From the NCBI GenBank assembly GCA_017962235.1, contig JAGCVS010000010.1, forward strand, positions 124,001 through 188,000: 64,000 nt of DNA, written 5' to 3'. Positions within the stretch are counted from its first letter, which is position 1; every line of letters starts with the position of its first letter. The translations under genes were made by a program, and so were the position numbers. Positions 1 to 7,662 of this stretch are shown in pieces. The notes beneath the pieces are model-generated. The model did no database searches and had not been told where the DNA came from. It worked only from the letters and a program-made list of their open reading frames with translations. This DNA comes from Bacteroidales bacterium (GTDB taxonomy: Bacteria; Bacteroidota; Bacteroidia; Bacteroidales; UBA932).

Positions 1-170
1 TTATACCCGACTCTGGCAGAGAAAGGGGATGAAGAATAAGAGGAAGATTAACACGGGGAGCTAAGGCAGGCGGTGCTGACGCTTGCGGCTGCACGGCCTG
101 CGTGGGGAGCGGAGTAATGTGCCGCGTGACAGCGCGGCTCTTTACGAAGCGGGGATATCCTATGAAGTTA

Positions 171-260
171 TTTTATTCCCTCAAGTATGGATGTTTTATT
201 CCCTCACATACAGGAATGTTGTGACAGGGGACAGTCCCTTGTCACACGTGAGGGAATAAA
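171..260. repeat. Direct and nested inverted repeats abutting a start codon
   Basis: The 13-mer TTTTATTCCCTCA occurs twice in direct orientation (171-183, 194-206), and its complement TGAGGGAATAAA lies at 249-260. Inside it a second inverted repeat pairs GTGACAGGGGAC (221-232) with GTCCCTTGTCAC (234-245), with one G-T mismatch. The outer right arm ends on the first base of the next gene's ATG. It could be a REP- or MITE-like element or an RNA structure hiding the start. No protein-coding content is evident in 1-259. Confidence 0.6.
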
Positions 261-1462
261 TGTGGAATTATATAGACATGCCAGAAAACGAGATACCTCT
301 TCTTAGTAAATGCGTGGAGCGGCGGTATGCAGAGATGTTGTTCTACGAAGGCGTTCTTCACTTCGGCTATCCCTCCAAGTGGATTGAGGAGGGGCGGAAT
401 GGGAACGTCGGACAGGGGGATGAGCTGGAGGGTGTTTACTCGAATGAGATAACTCCAGAGAACTTCGACAAGCGCGAAAATGTGGATGACCAGACGATTG
501 AGGGGGTGAAGTATCTGCGGTCGCGGAGCATCGTGAACTGGCCGTGCTATTGTCTCTATAGCATAAGTGATCAGACAAAACCTATCGGCAGAGAAGGGGA
601 TTACGCGGAGTATGACATGAGCGAGGCGTATGCCCAGGACTTTAGCGGTGAGGAAACATGGGAGAATAGGTTTAAGACGGATTTGCCGGACCGGAAGGCG
701 ATGGTGGTGATTCATCGGCCACGGGTGTTCCTAGATAAGGTGAAGAGGCGCTTTGCGGATTTCAAACTGGAAGAGGGACGCGACTACTATATGGGCTGTG
801 TGCAGTACAGGAAAGAGGGGGAATGGTTCATCTATAAGGAGGTGACGTCGGAGCTGTTTCATAAGGCTGCGCGGTTTGAGAAGCAACAGGAATTTCGCAT
901 CGCGCTGAATTCTGATAGCCTGAAAGTGAAAGAGATGCTGAAGGGCGGGCAGGATGTTGACTTGGGCAGTTCGCTGGAGGATTGCGCCATGCTGAAATCG
1001 CATTTCTACAAGGGGGCGAGGATTCTGGTGAAGGATGGTGAAGTGAAGAGGTTGGAAATAAGGGACTCGAGAAATTTGTGGGGGCCGCTGCATGAGATGG
1101 AGTTTGTGCCGCTGATAAACTTGTGGGGGACGACTAAGCTTGGAGCCACATTCAAGTTGGGCGATGGCCGCGAAGTGAATGGTAGCGTGTTGGGCTATGA
1201 AGTGTGGAATTTGCTGATATCAAAGTATCAGGCAACTATATCAGGCGGGCGGATTATGGCACCAAGAGGCGGCTACAAAACCATCGTAGAAAACGAGGAA
1301 AAGGACTCGTATTTTTATTTGAGGCAGTATGGCGGAGGTGAGACGTCGTGGTTTGAGGGTGTGATAGTGCATACTCCGGAAGGGGTGAAAGAATATACGC
1401 ATCTGACTTATGATGTTGAGGGGTTGGTTGGGCCGCTGGTGCATCGAAGAAATAGTAGATAA
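260..1462 (+). CDS. Hypothetical protein, 400 aa, orphan island gene
   Basis: I do not recognise a named family. The protein has no signal peptide or membrane segment, so it should be cytosolic. It is rich in charged and aromatic residues. Around residues 210-217 it has FEKQQEFRIAL, and F-x-x-Q-x-E-[YF]-R signatures of this kind recur in uncharacterised bacterial proteins found near defence genes. An internal ATG at 278 is an alternative start and would free the upstream hairpin from the coding region. It converges on the ubiquitin-like operon. No function is assigned. Confidence 0.6.
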   Translation: MWNYIDMPENEIPLLSKCVERRYAEMLFYEGVLHFGYPSKWIEEGRNGNVGQGDELEGVYSNEITPENFDKRENVDDQTIEGVKYLRSRSIVNWPCYCLYSISDQTKPIGREGDYAEYDMSEAYAQDFSGEETWENRFKTDLPDRKAMVVIHRPRVFLDKVKRRFADFKLEEGRDYYMGCVQYRKEGEWFIYKEVTSELFHKAARFEKQQEFRIALNSDSLKVKEMLKGGQDVDLGSSLEDCAMLKSHFYKGARILVKDGEVKRLEIRDSRNLWGPLHEMEFVPLINLWGTTKLGATFKLGDGREVNGSVLGYEVWNLLISKYQATISGGRIMAPRGGYKTIVENEEKDSYFYLRQYGGGETSWFEGVIVHTPEGVKEYTHLTYDVEGLVGPLVHRRNSR

Positions 1463-1624
1463 TGGGGGGGCAGGGGAAAGGGTGGTATTGCCAGAAAACA
1501 AGAGGCCTTATCTTGGCGGCAATCTTGATAAGCCCTCTGGTCATCAAAGAATGTTGGGATTGTTACTTGTGGTGTTTAGTCGGACCAACTTTCACTTTCT
1601 CAACGACGGTAGTGGTAGGATGCT

Positions 1625-1948
1625 TTAAAACCAGAACCATTTTTTCTTCTTTTTCTTAGCAGGAGGCACGGGAATAATCATGTCTCCTGAAATGATATAA
1701 TGGGTTCTGCAAGGAAGATCCCAGTTTCCGATGGATGGATATAGGCTGATGCTCTCACCATCATAGGTGAGTTTCCATTCCGTTGGGTCAAGGGGTGTAT
1801 CGATGCGGTGACCACAACCACAGGCGCATAGATGAGAAACGATGTTGTGCTTAAGGCACACATAGATGACACCCTCCTGCAATGTGGCAGGAATCGAATC
1901 TACGAACAAATGTTTAAGTCTCTTCTTCTTTAGCATTGTCAAGTTCAT
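1625..1948 (-). CDS. DUF6527-like Cys-rich protein of ubiquitin-like operon
   Basis: A 107-aa protein if it starts at the ATG at 1948; an ATG at 1936 is also possible, and a longer frame reaches 2005. It has a compact Cys cluster (LCACGCGHRI), a later Trp/Pro-Ser stretch (YPSIGNWDLPC) and a C-terminal lysine run. This matches my memory of DUF6527, a small metal-binding family encoded beside multi-ubiquitin and ThiF-like genes and proposed to act as a Ubl peptidase or accessory factor. The gene overlaps the 3' end of the E1-like gene upstream, so the two are probably translationally coupled. Family assignment is by motif and context; catalytic activity is unproven. Confidence 0.7.
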   Translation of the reverse strand: MNLTMLKKKRLKHLFVDSIPATLQEGVIYVCLKHNIVSHLCACGCGHRIDTPLDPTEWKLTYDGESISLYPSIGNWDLPCRTHYIISGDMIIPVPPAKKKKKKWFWF

Positions 1949-3140
1949 TATAATTGATGGTGTAAACAGAGAAGGGCTCTTGGCGTTTGTCAACGTAAAA
2001 ACCAAGCATCTTCTTCCAGCGGATTACGGAGGAAACAGCCGCAAGCGCATTTAGCTCTGCAATTTGAATATCGGTAGCGTAGATGTCTTTCTCTGCATCG
2101 ACACTTCCCATGATTTGAGAAAGATGCTTGTAGCAACCGGCAGTACCAATAGCAACATGAAGCATTCCAGACAGACGGCCATCCTGTTCTTGCTCAATAC
2201 CCATACCTGAATCGATAAACGGGATGCCGCGGTCAAGTAGATAGGCCGCAATCTGTTGTTTGGCTTCAACTGAATCAAGTGAAAGAAAAACATAGTCGAG
2301 ACAATCCAGATGGGGCAGGCTCTCTGAGTTAATCATTTCTGCATGAGGTATGATACCTTTGTGCATGTTGCCATAGATAATAGCGTAGTATTCCACCTTC
2401 TTTGGCGCTTTAGAGAGATCCAATTCCGACATCGCACCAGGAGCGCGGAAAGCGTTATGGGTGTTAATCTCATCCGCATCGAAAAGGTGTATCTCTGCGA
2501 CAGGTGTTTTGGCAATCAAATCCAAAATGTAGGAGCCAGTGCCACCGAGACCAATAATGCCAATCTTCAGCCCCTTGAACTTATCGTTAAGAGTGGTAAT
2601 ACCGGCACGGCTGGCATTGGTGTCCATGTATCGTAAGGGAGTCTCTTCGTGTATTGTTTCAATTCCGATGTTCATTCGTAGCCATGCGTCTGAATCAAGG
2701 TTGAGCGCGGGAGCGGCAATGATGTCAAAGTAATGCTTGACCTTCTCATAGTAGTCGGGATAGTCACCGTTGGGAGGGAATTCCTCTTTCTCAGCGTGAC
2801 AGGAGAAATAGAAGTTGGCTGTATAACCATTGCAGATGGCTTTCTGTACAGCAGAGTTGACAAGCGAGGGCAGTGGACTCCATTTTACATCGCATGGACG
2901 GTCACCAATCCAATAGGCCGTGTGGTCGTTGGGTCGTATAGTACGGTCGCCCGATGTGCATAGAGGCATAAGAAGAGTGCCTTCCCTGATTAAACGGGCG
3001 TCGTTGAGATAGGGGATGTGGTGGACGATGAGCCATCCACCACGTTCCTCCATCACAAAGCCCTCCTGTTGCAGGCGCTGTAAGTCAGCGTTAAGACTGA
3101 TGAGTGCTTTTAACATTGAAATCCATTTTGTTACGTACAT
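1914..3140 (-). CDS. E1-like ThiF-domain protein with N-terminal DUF6791/E2-like domain
   Basis: This 408-aa protein has two parts. Residues about 9-165 resemble the DUF6791/E2-like region that precedes ThiF in prokaryotic Ubl systems, including a HIPYLN strand and a YPDYYEKVKHYFDII block. Residues about 190-400 are a ThiF/E1 adenylation domain with GLGGTG at 197-202, LFDADEINTHNAFRAPGA at 219-236 and a QIAELNALAA helix near 359-368. It should activate the C terminus of the adjacent tandem Ubl with ATP. I see no CxxC zinc pair in the E1 part and cannot name a catalytic cysteine. It overlaps both neighbours. ATG at 3116 is an alternative start and fits the family N terminus better. Confidence 0.82.
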   Translation of the reverse strand: MYVTKWISMLKALISLNADLQRLQQEGFVMEERGGWLIVHHIPYLNDARLIREGTLLMPLCTSGDRTIRPNDHTAYWIGDRPCDVKWSPLPSLVNSAVQKAICNGYTANFYFSCHAEKEEFPPNGDYPDYYEKVKHYFDIIAAPALNLDSDAWLRMNIGIETIHEETPLRYMDTNASRAGITTLNDKFKGLKIGIIGLGGTGSYILDLIAKTPVAEIHLFDADEINTHNAFRAPGAMSELDLSKAPKKVEYYAIIYGNMHKGIIPHAEMINSESLPHLDCLDYVFLSLDSVEAKQQIAAYLLDRGIPFIDSGMGIEQEQDGRLSGMLHVAIGTAGCYKHLSQIMGSVDAEKDIYATDIQIAELNALAAVSSVIRWKKMLGFYVDKRQEPFSVYTINYNELDNAKEEET

Positions 3141-3564
3141 ATACTTCAGTTCCAGGTGACATTAGGCCTGACGGATTTTCCTTGGGGCCGTTGCTATATT
3201 TGACGATATAACCAACAGCTCCTTGGCCTGGCACGTGGGCAAGTTCCACTATCTGCTCATATGACACTTTTTCCTTGTGATAGTCATAGGGGGTGCCATT
3301 GACAAAGATGACGGTTTTCTTGCCAAGTGTGATGAATTTCTCGACACCGGGTTTGCCCAGGTCAATCTGGTCATCACAACTTACGAAATGGTCTTGCCAG
3401 CCGTGCGGCATGTCAACATAGAGTTCTGCATCGGCGGGCAATCCTGCCGACTGACGGATTTCCAGACCAGAAACGATCTGCTTACTACTTTGGTAATTGT
3501 GACCATCTACTTTGAAGTGGAAGGTCTTGGGGCCCTTAAGGGCTGAGGAATTAATAGTTTCCAT
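3091..3564 (-). CDS. Multiubiquitin-domain protein (two tandem ubiquitin-like domains)
   Basis: This 157-aa protein contains two consecutive beta-grasp-like units: about residues 13-80 (FHFKVDGHNYQSSKQIVSGL onward) and 83-153 (KTVIFVNGTPYDYHKEKVSY onward). Each begins with a hydrophobic strand followed by V-D/N-G and then a helix with I-V-E/S. This is the pattern of the Multi_ubiq family. The tail is FNVKSTHQS rather than Gly-Gly, as is usual in these proteins as I recall. It is first in a three-gene leftward operon with the E1-like and DUF6527 genes, which overlap downstream, so it is the likely modifier that is activated and conjugated. Confidence 0.82.
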   Translation of the reverse strand: METINSSALKGPKTFHFKVDGHNYQSSKQIVSGLEIRQSAGLPADAELYVDMPHGWQDHFVSCDDQIDLGKPGVEKFITLGKKTVIFVNGTPYDYHKEKVSYEQIVELAHVPGQGAVGYIVKYSNGPKENPSGLMSPGTEVYVRNKMDFNVKSTHQS

Positions 3565-3646
3565 CTTTAATTATTTTTTATTTAGTTTATAAATATGCCA
3601 TTGAATTGTAGTACTCCTCTCCGGCGCTTCTGCTAAATATACGATG

Positions 3647-3685
3647 AAGCGTGACAAGAAAAGAAAGGCGGAGGATGTCACGCTT
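3647..3685. promoter_or_regulatory. Perfect 10-bp inverted repeat between divergent operons
   Basis: AAGCGTGACA (3647-3656) is matched by TGTCACGCTT (3676-3685) with a 19-base loop. It lies in the 160-bp region between the leftward ubiquitin-like operon and the rightward sigma module. It could be a shared operator or a hairpin in the sigma-gene leader. No clear TAnnTTTG box was found in the gap. Confidence 0.5.
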
Positions 3686-3723
3686 GAACGTATATATAAT
3701 GCATGCAAAAACAATTGTAACAT

Positions 3724-4338
3724 ATGTTGGATAAAAATAAAGACGTCGAATGCCAGGAGGCTCACGAACTAATGCGGGTGGTTCGTGAGCAAAAGGATAC
3801 CGGAGAGGCTAAAGAAGCCTTTGGGAAGATATACAATAAATACAAAAACGATCTCTGGAGACTCTGCATAAGTGTTTGTGGAGATGACGGCAATGCCGAT
3901 TTGGTATTTGAGGCTACCTGGAAAAAGATATGGAATAGCCCGAATTATGATTATAATAAATACGGTGTGTCATTTAACTCATGGATGTCAAAAATCGCAA
4001 ATAGGGCTTGGCTGGATATAAGAGTCAAAGCAATCTTAGGCTCTGATGCTGAGATGCCAGAGATAGCTGTTGCACCCGAAGACTTTGACTGTGATGAGGT
4101 GGAGGGGTCTATCAGTATTAACGAAAAACTGCTTGAAGAGGCATTGCATCAGCTCAGTGAAAAAGAATACGATGTATTGCTTACTTATATAGAGTATGAC
4201 ACTGATCAAAAGAAGCATGTGCCAGATCAGATTATTGAAGCATTAAAAACAAAATATCAGACTACGAGCGTCAACCTTCGCAAGATTAAAAGCAGAGCCC
4301 TGCAAAAAGTGAAGGATTACATTGACAAGCGTAGGTAA
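3724..4338 (+). CDS. Sigma-70 family (ECF-like) RNA polymerase sigma factor
   Basis: A 204-aa protein with sigma-2-like helices about residues 30-95 (AFGKIYNKYKNDLWRLCISV, then SFNSWMSKIANRAWLD) and a sigma-4-like part about 140-200 (LHQLSEKEYDVLLTYIEYD, then TSVNLRKIKSRALQKVKDYI). It should direct RNA polymerase to a dedicated set of promoters. It is followed after 19 bp by a small unknown gene and then an ImmA/IrrE protease, with no recognisable anti-sigma membrane protein. That suggests control by proteolysis rather than by an ordinary anti-sigma factor (inference). The sequence is more divergent and AT-rich than the core ECF factor at 24849-25367. Confidence 0.8.
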   Translation: MLDKNKDVECQEAHELMRVVREQKDTGEAKEAFGKIYNKYKNDLWRLCISVCGDDGNADLVFEATWKKIWNSPNYDYNKYGVSFNSWMSKIANRAWLDIRVKAILGSDAEMPEIAVAPEDFDCDEVEGSISINEKLLEEALHQLSEKEYDVLLTYIEYDTDQKKHVPDQIIEALKTKYQTTSVNLRKIKSRALQKVKDYIDKRR

Positions 4339-4357
4339 GATAGTAAGTATAAGTAAT

Positions 4358-4687
4358 ATGAATAAAATGATTAAAGACTTGGATGTATTTGAAGCAAAGC
4401 TTGGCTCTGCTTTGAGAGCGTCAGGTCATCTGTTCCCCACAACGGACAGAGAAATGGAACATTTCTTGGAGCAAACGGATCCCGTGACGTTGCCAGAGAA
4501 ATACCAAACACCCGATTTTATTTTCGAAGAGGACGTTCACGCTCCTATGAAAAGGGCAAGTATTAATACTGTTGATTTTTCCGGAACCGCGAGAAACTGG
4601 GCTTTAGCGGCAAGAAACGGAAAGAATTTGCCTCAGTCTATCCTTGACAAGATGAAAGAGGATAAAAAGAAATCTCAAAACAAATGA
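4358..4687 (+). CDS. Small hypothetical protein between sigma factor and ImmA/IrrE protease
   Basis: 109 aa from the ATG at 4358; a longer frame from 4322 would overlap the sigma gene and lacks an obvious advantage. The product is hydrophilic with no membrane segment. Its C-terminal half has ARNWALAARNGKNLPQSILD followed by a lysine-rich end. Its stop overlaps the start of the protease gene (ATGA). The position fits a regulator of the sigma factor or a substrate of the protease, but this is inference and I do not recognise the family. Confidence 0.65.
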   Translation: MNKMIKDLDVFEAKLGSALRASGHLFPTTDREMEHFLEQTDPVTLPEKYQTPDFIFEEDVHAPMKRASINTVDFSGTARNWALAARNGKNLPQSILDKMKEDKKKSQNK

Positions 4688-5487
4688 TTAAGGGGGATTG
4701 GCGCAAAAGAGAACTTGAAGATTTGGCCGATTTCATTGCTACCGAGAATGGCATAGACGATTTACCTGTAGATGTGGCGGCCATCGCCAAAGACAACGGA
4801 TTGACCTATTGTCTTGGCGATTATGAGGAGTACTTTGATGGTATGTTGGAGTATGAAGACGGACGTTTTCATATATACATTAACAACCGAGGGCATTTCT
4901 CATTAAGCACAGCACGTATCAGATTCTCATTTGCGCATGAACTCGGTCATTTCTTTATCGATGAGCACAGATTGGTTTTAGAGTCTGGCACGTCGTTGCA
5001 TCATACATCAAAGTATTGCTTTGAACAACGGAACCCTGTGGAAAAAGAAGCAGACTTTTTTGCATCTTGCCTGTTGATGCCAAGTAGCGTATTCAGTGAA
5101 GAATGCAAAGGCAAGTTTTCCTTTAAGAAATTAGAAGAGCTTGGCAAGCGGTTTGGCGTAAGTCTTCCTGCTGTAGCCTCACGGTACATGGATTATGGCT
5201 CTATGCCTATTGCTTTGGTATGTGCGAAGAACGGAAAGATTCAGTATAAGTTGTTTACGGATGATTTCCCATACAAATGGCTTAAAACTGATTATACCCA
5301 AAAGGTGCCTTTATTGACGTGCGCAGGCGATTATTTTGCTAACGGAGTGAAATGTGACGATACGGAGCAAGTTGATGCTAAAGAATGGTTTTCAACCTAT
5401 GATGACCTTGAAGGGGTTTCGGTTAATGAGCATTGCGTTTACCAAGAGAAGTATGGACAGACATTGAGTATTTTGTGGTTTGATTGA
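4684..5487 (+). CDS. ImmA/IrrE family metallopeptidase
   Basis: This 267-aa protein has the zincin motif HELGH at residues 85-89 (FSFAHELGHFFIDEH) and a following EKEADFFASCLLMP helix that supplies the third ligand glutamate near 122. These define ImmA/IrrE proteases, which cleave repressors or regulators, for example in ICE and DdrO control. The region after about residue 190 has no assigned domain and may sense a signal. Translation is coupled to the upstream small gene by a 4-bp overlap. Together with the sigma factor it forms a likely signal-triggered switch for the island. Confidence 0.88.
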   Translation: MIKGDWRKRELEDLADFIATENGIDDLPVDVAAIAKDNGLTYCLGDYEEYFDGMLEYEDGRFHIYINNRGHFSLSTARIRFSFAHELGHFFIDEHRLVLESGTSLHHTSKYCFEQRNPVEKEADFFASCLLMPSSVFSEECKGKFSFKKLEELGKRFGVSLPAVASRYMDYGSMPIALVCAKNGKIQYKLFTDDFPYKWLKTDYTQKVPLLTCAGDYFANGVKCDDTEQVDAKEWFSTYDDLEGVSVNEHCVYQEKYGQTLSILWFD

Positions 5488-5547
5488 GAGAGAAATAGTT
5501 AATTATAAATGTTGCTAACAAATGCAATAAAAGTGAGATAGAATCGT

Positions 5548-5555
5548 TAATTTTG
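5548..5555 (+). promoter_or_regulatory. -7 box (TAATTTTG) before the Septu-like operon
   Basis: TAATTTTG matches the Bacteroidetes TAnnTTTG consensus and lies 30 bp before the ATPase start, in the 97-bp gap after the protease gene. No TTG is found at the usual 19-21 bp spacing, so an alternative sigma factor, such as the one encoded just upstream, is worth considering. Confidence 0.5.
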
Positions 5556-5584
5556 CAAGATAATATAAGAAATAATTTTGTATA

Positions 5585-6910
5585 ATGAGAATAAAGCACT
5601 TAAATATTCGCAATTTCAGAGGCTACGAACGTAAAAGCTTTGATTTTGACGAACGGCTGTCGGTAGTTGTTGGTAACAACACTGCAGGAAAGACGGCTTT
5701 ACTCCAAGCAGTACAAGTGGCATTAGGCGCATATCTGGCATCGCTCAAGGCCTTGCCTAATGAACCAGCCTATAGACATAATTTTACTAAAGACGACGAG
5801 TTTCAGCGGTATGACCGTGAAAAAAAGGACTTCTTTAAGAATGACGAAGCCACAAGGATAGAAGTAGAGGCATTGTACCCGCGAACGGTAGGAAGAGACG
5901 ACTACAGGTTGGAAGAAAGATCAATTAATTGGTGGCTTGAACTTCGCGGAAACAAGACAACTCACTCTGTAGAGTGCGTGGGTAACCTGATGGATGAGGT
6001 CGAAGAAATGGAGCAAAAAAGGGCGACAGAGGGCGACAATGCAATTTACCCGCTAGTCCTCTCGTTTGGCGCAAACAGAATAGATAACCAATACAGAGCC
6101 GCTACCAAGACAAAAGAGCGTGCATCGAAAATAACCAAGGGTTATAAGTCGAGTCTTCGTGAGACCGTGGATTTTCAGAGTGCTTTTGACTGGCTTTACC
6201 GCTATGAACAGAACATGAAGAAGGAGCAGGAATTTGAGGGTACATACGAAGCCGTGTTAGAGGCTTTGACAACGGCAATACCTGCCTTGACGGATGTGAT
6301 GGTGGACTCGAAGAACAATGAACTCACCGCAAAAGTGACTGTAAGAGGCCAAGAGCCAACCTATCAGACTTTTGACCATATGAGCGACGGATTCAAGTCG
6401 GTGGTTTGTATTGTGGCGGAGACAGCATACCGCTGTGTGCAATTAAACGGATTCTTGGGTAGAGGGGCAGTAAAACGGACGCCTGGAGTGGTATTGATTG
6501 ACGAACTGGACCTTTATCTTCATCCCCGCTGGCAGAGGCACTTGTTAAATGACCTTCAAGCGGCTTTCCCTCAGATACAGTTCATTGTCTCAACACATTC
6601 GCCGTTCATTATACAGAGTGTGAGAAAACAGAATCTTATTACCCTTGACGGAGTTAACGATGATACTGATCCGATTTATCGGAGTATTGAGGAGATTGTT
6701 ACTTCTGAGATGAATATGGATACGCCTAGAAGTCAGGCCTATAACCATATGGTAGAAAAGGCTGAAAGATACTATCAGCTGGTGAAGGACGGCAAGGGAG
6801 ACACTGATGAAGCACGTCAAGTGGACAAAGAACTGGATGAGATAGAGCGGGAGTTCTCTAACGACCCTGCGTATGTGGCATTGCTGAAAGCAGAAAGGAA
6901 GTCGGTATGA
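5585..6910 (+). CDS. ptuA: Septu-like PtuA: AAA/ABC-type ATPase
   Basis: This 441-aa protein begins like RecF/OLD/SMC-type ATPases (IKHLNIRNFRGYE). It has Walker A GNNTAGKT at 30-37, an ABC-like signature MSDGFKS near 266-272, Walker B VVLIDELD near 300-306 and the H-loop region STHSP near 336-340. It overlaps by 4 bp an HNH endonuclease gene, the arrangement of Septu anti-phage systems, in which PtuA binds or hydrolyses nucleotide and controls PtuB. No reverse transcriptase is nearby, so it is not a retron-linked version. The symbol is applied by architecture and context. Confidence 0.8.
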   Translation: MRIKHLNIRNFRGYERKSFDFDERLSVVVGNNTAGKTALLQAVQVALGAYLASLKALPNEPAYRHNFTKDDEFQRYDREKKDFFKNDEATRIEVEALYPRTVGRDDYRLEERSINWWLELRGNKTTHSVECVGNLMDEVEEMEQKRATEGDNAIYPLVLSFGANRIDNQYRAATKTKERASKITKGYKSSLRETVDFQSAFDWLYRYEQNMKKEQEFEGTYEAVLEALTTAIPALTDVMVDSKNNELTAKVTVRGQEPTYQTFDHMSDGFKSVVCIVAETAYRCVQLNGFLGRGAVKRTPGVVLIDELDLYLHPRWQRHLLNDLQAAFPQIQFIVSTHSPFIIQSVRKQNLITLDGVNDDTDPIYRSIEEIVTSEMNMDTPRSQAYNHMVEKAERYYQLVKDGKGDTDEARQVDKELDEIEREFSNDPAYVALLKAERKSV

Positions 6911-7647
6911 GACCTGTAACTAAAGCGAACGTTGGAGATGTGGTGACGTTGGCAGACGGAACACGGCACAGTGTGACCGCCACATACGCCCCCTACCAGG
7001 ACGCCAAGCCTGCATTGGTGGCCAATTTGGGACGATTCTGCTCATATTGCGAGGAAGCCTATCATTATGACAGAGATATGCACGTGGAGCATATTCAAGC
7101 AAAAGGCTTGGCAAAATATGCTCATTTGGAAACAGTTTGGACGAACTTCTTGTTGGGATGCGCTACCTGTAATGGCACAGACAACAAAGGTGACAAAGAT
7201 GTGGTGTTAGCTGAATACCACCTTCCCCATTTGAATAATACCTATAAAAGTCTGGTATATATGGCCGGCGGAGTGGTGATAGTAAATCCTTCATTGACAG
7301 GGGATTCTCAAGTACATGCCCAAGCCTTGCTGGAATTGGTGGGGTTAAACAAAACTCCTGCAACCTCTTGTCCGGGCGACAAAAGATGTTTGAAAAGAGG
7401 AGAAGACTGGAAGATGGCTGATAGGTATTTAAAGAAATACCAGGCTGGCAAGGTTGATGAGGATACGATACTGGACTTGGTTACAAACAGAGGCGGCTGG
7501 TCGATTTGGTTTACAGTATTCAAGGGCTGTGATGCAGTGAGAGCACGACTGATTAATGGAGTGCCTGGCACATGCGCAGCATGTTTTGATGCTGGGAATC
7601 ATTATGAACCGATTGATAGAAATCCAGGGAAGAATGATCCGGTGTAA
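6907..7647 (+). CDS. ptuB: Septu-like PtuB: HNH endonuclease
   Basis: This 246-aa protein has a zinc-type HNH core: FCSYCEE (Cys45, Cys48), HVEHIQAK (His59-His62), Asn80, and GCATCNG (Cys85, Cys88). This resembles the HNH family paired with AAA ATPases in Septu and some retrons. A second Cys/His-containing region near the C terminus (GTCAACFDAGNHYE) has no assigned role. The start ATG overlaps the ptuA stop. It is the expected nucleic-acid-degrading effector. Specificity cannot be read from sequence. Confidence 0.82.
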   Translation: MRPVTKANVGDVVTLADGTRHSVTATYAPYQDAKPALVANLGRFCSYCEEAYHYDRDMHVEHIQAKGLAKYAHLETVWTNFLLGCATCNGTDNKGDKDVVLAEYHLPHLNNTYKSLVYMAGGVVIVNPSLTGDSQVHAQALLELVGLNKTPATSCPGDKRCLKRGEDWKMADRYLKKYQAGKVDEDTILDLVTNRGGWSIWFTVFKGCDAVRARLINGVPGTCAACFDAGNHYEPIDRNPGKNDPV

Positions 7648-7662
7648 AAAGAACACTGTTGT

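Noticed and set aside
3644..3772. 42-codon frame overlapping the sigma gene start
   Set aside because: Mostly overlaps the sigma gene in another frame and includes the inverted repeat; no independent support.
5585..7647. Retron-linked Septu system
   Set aside because: No reverse transcriptase or msr/msd-like region is present nearby.
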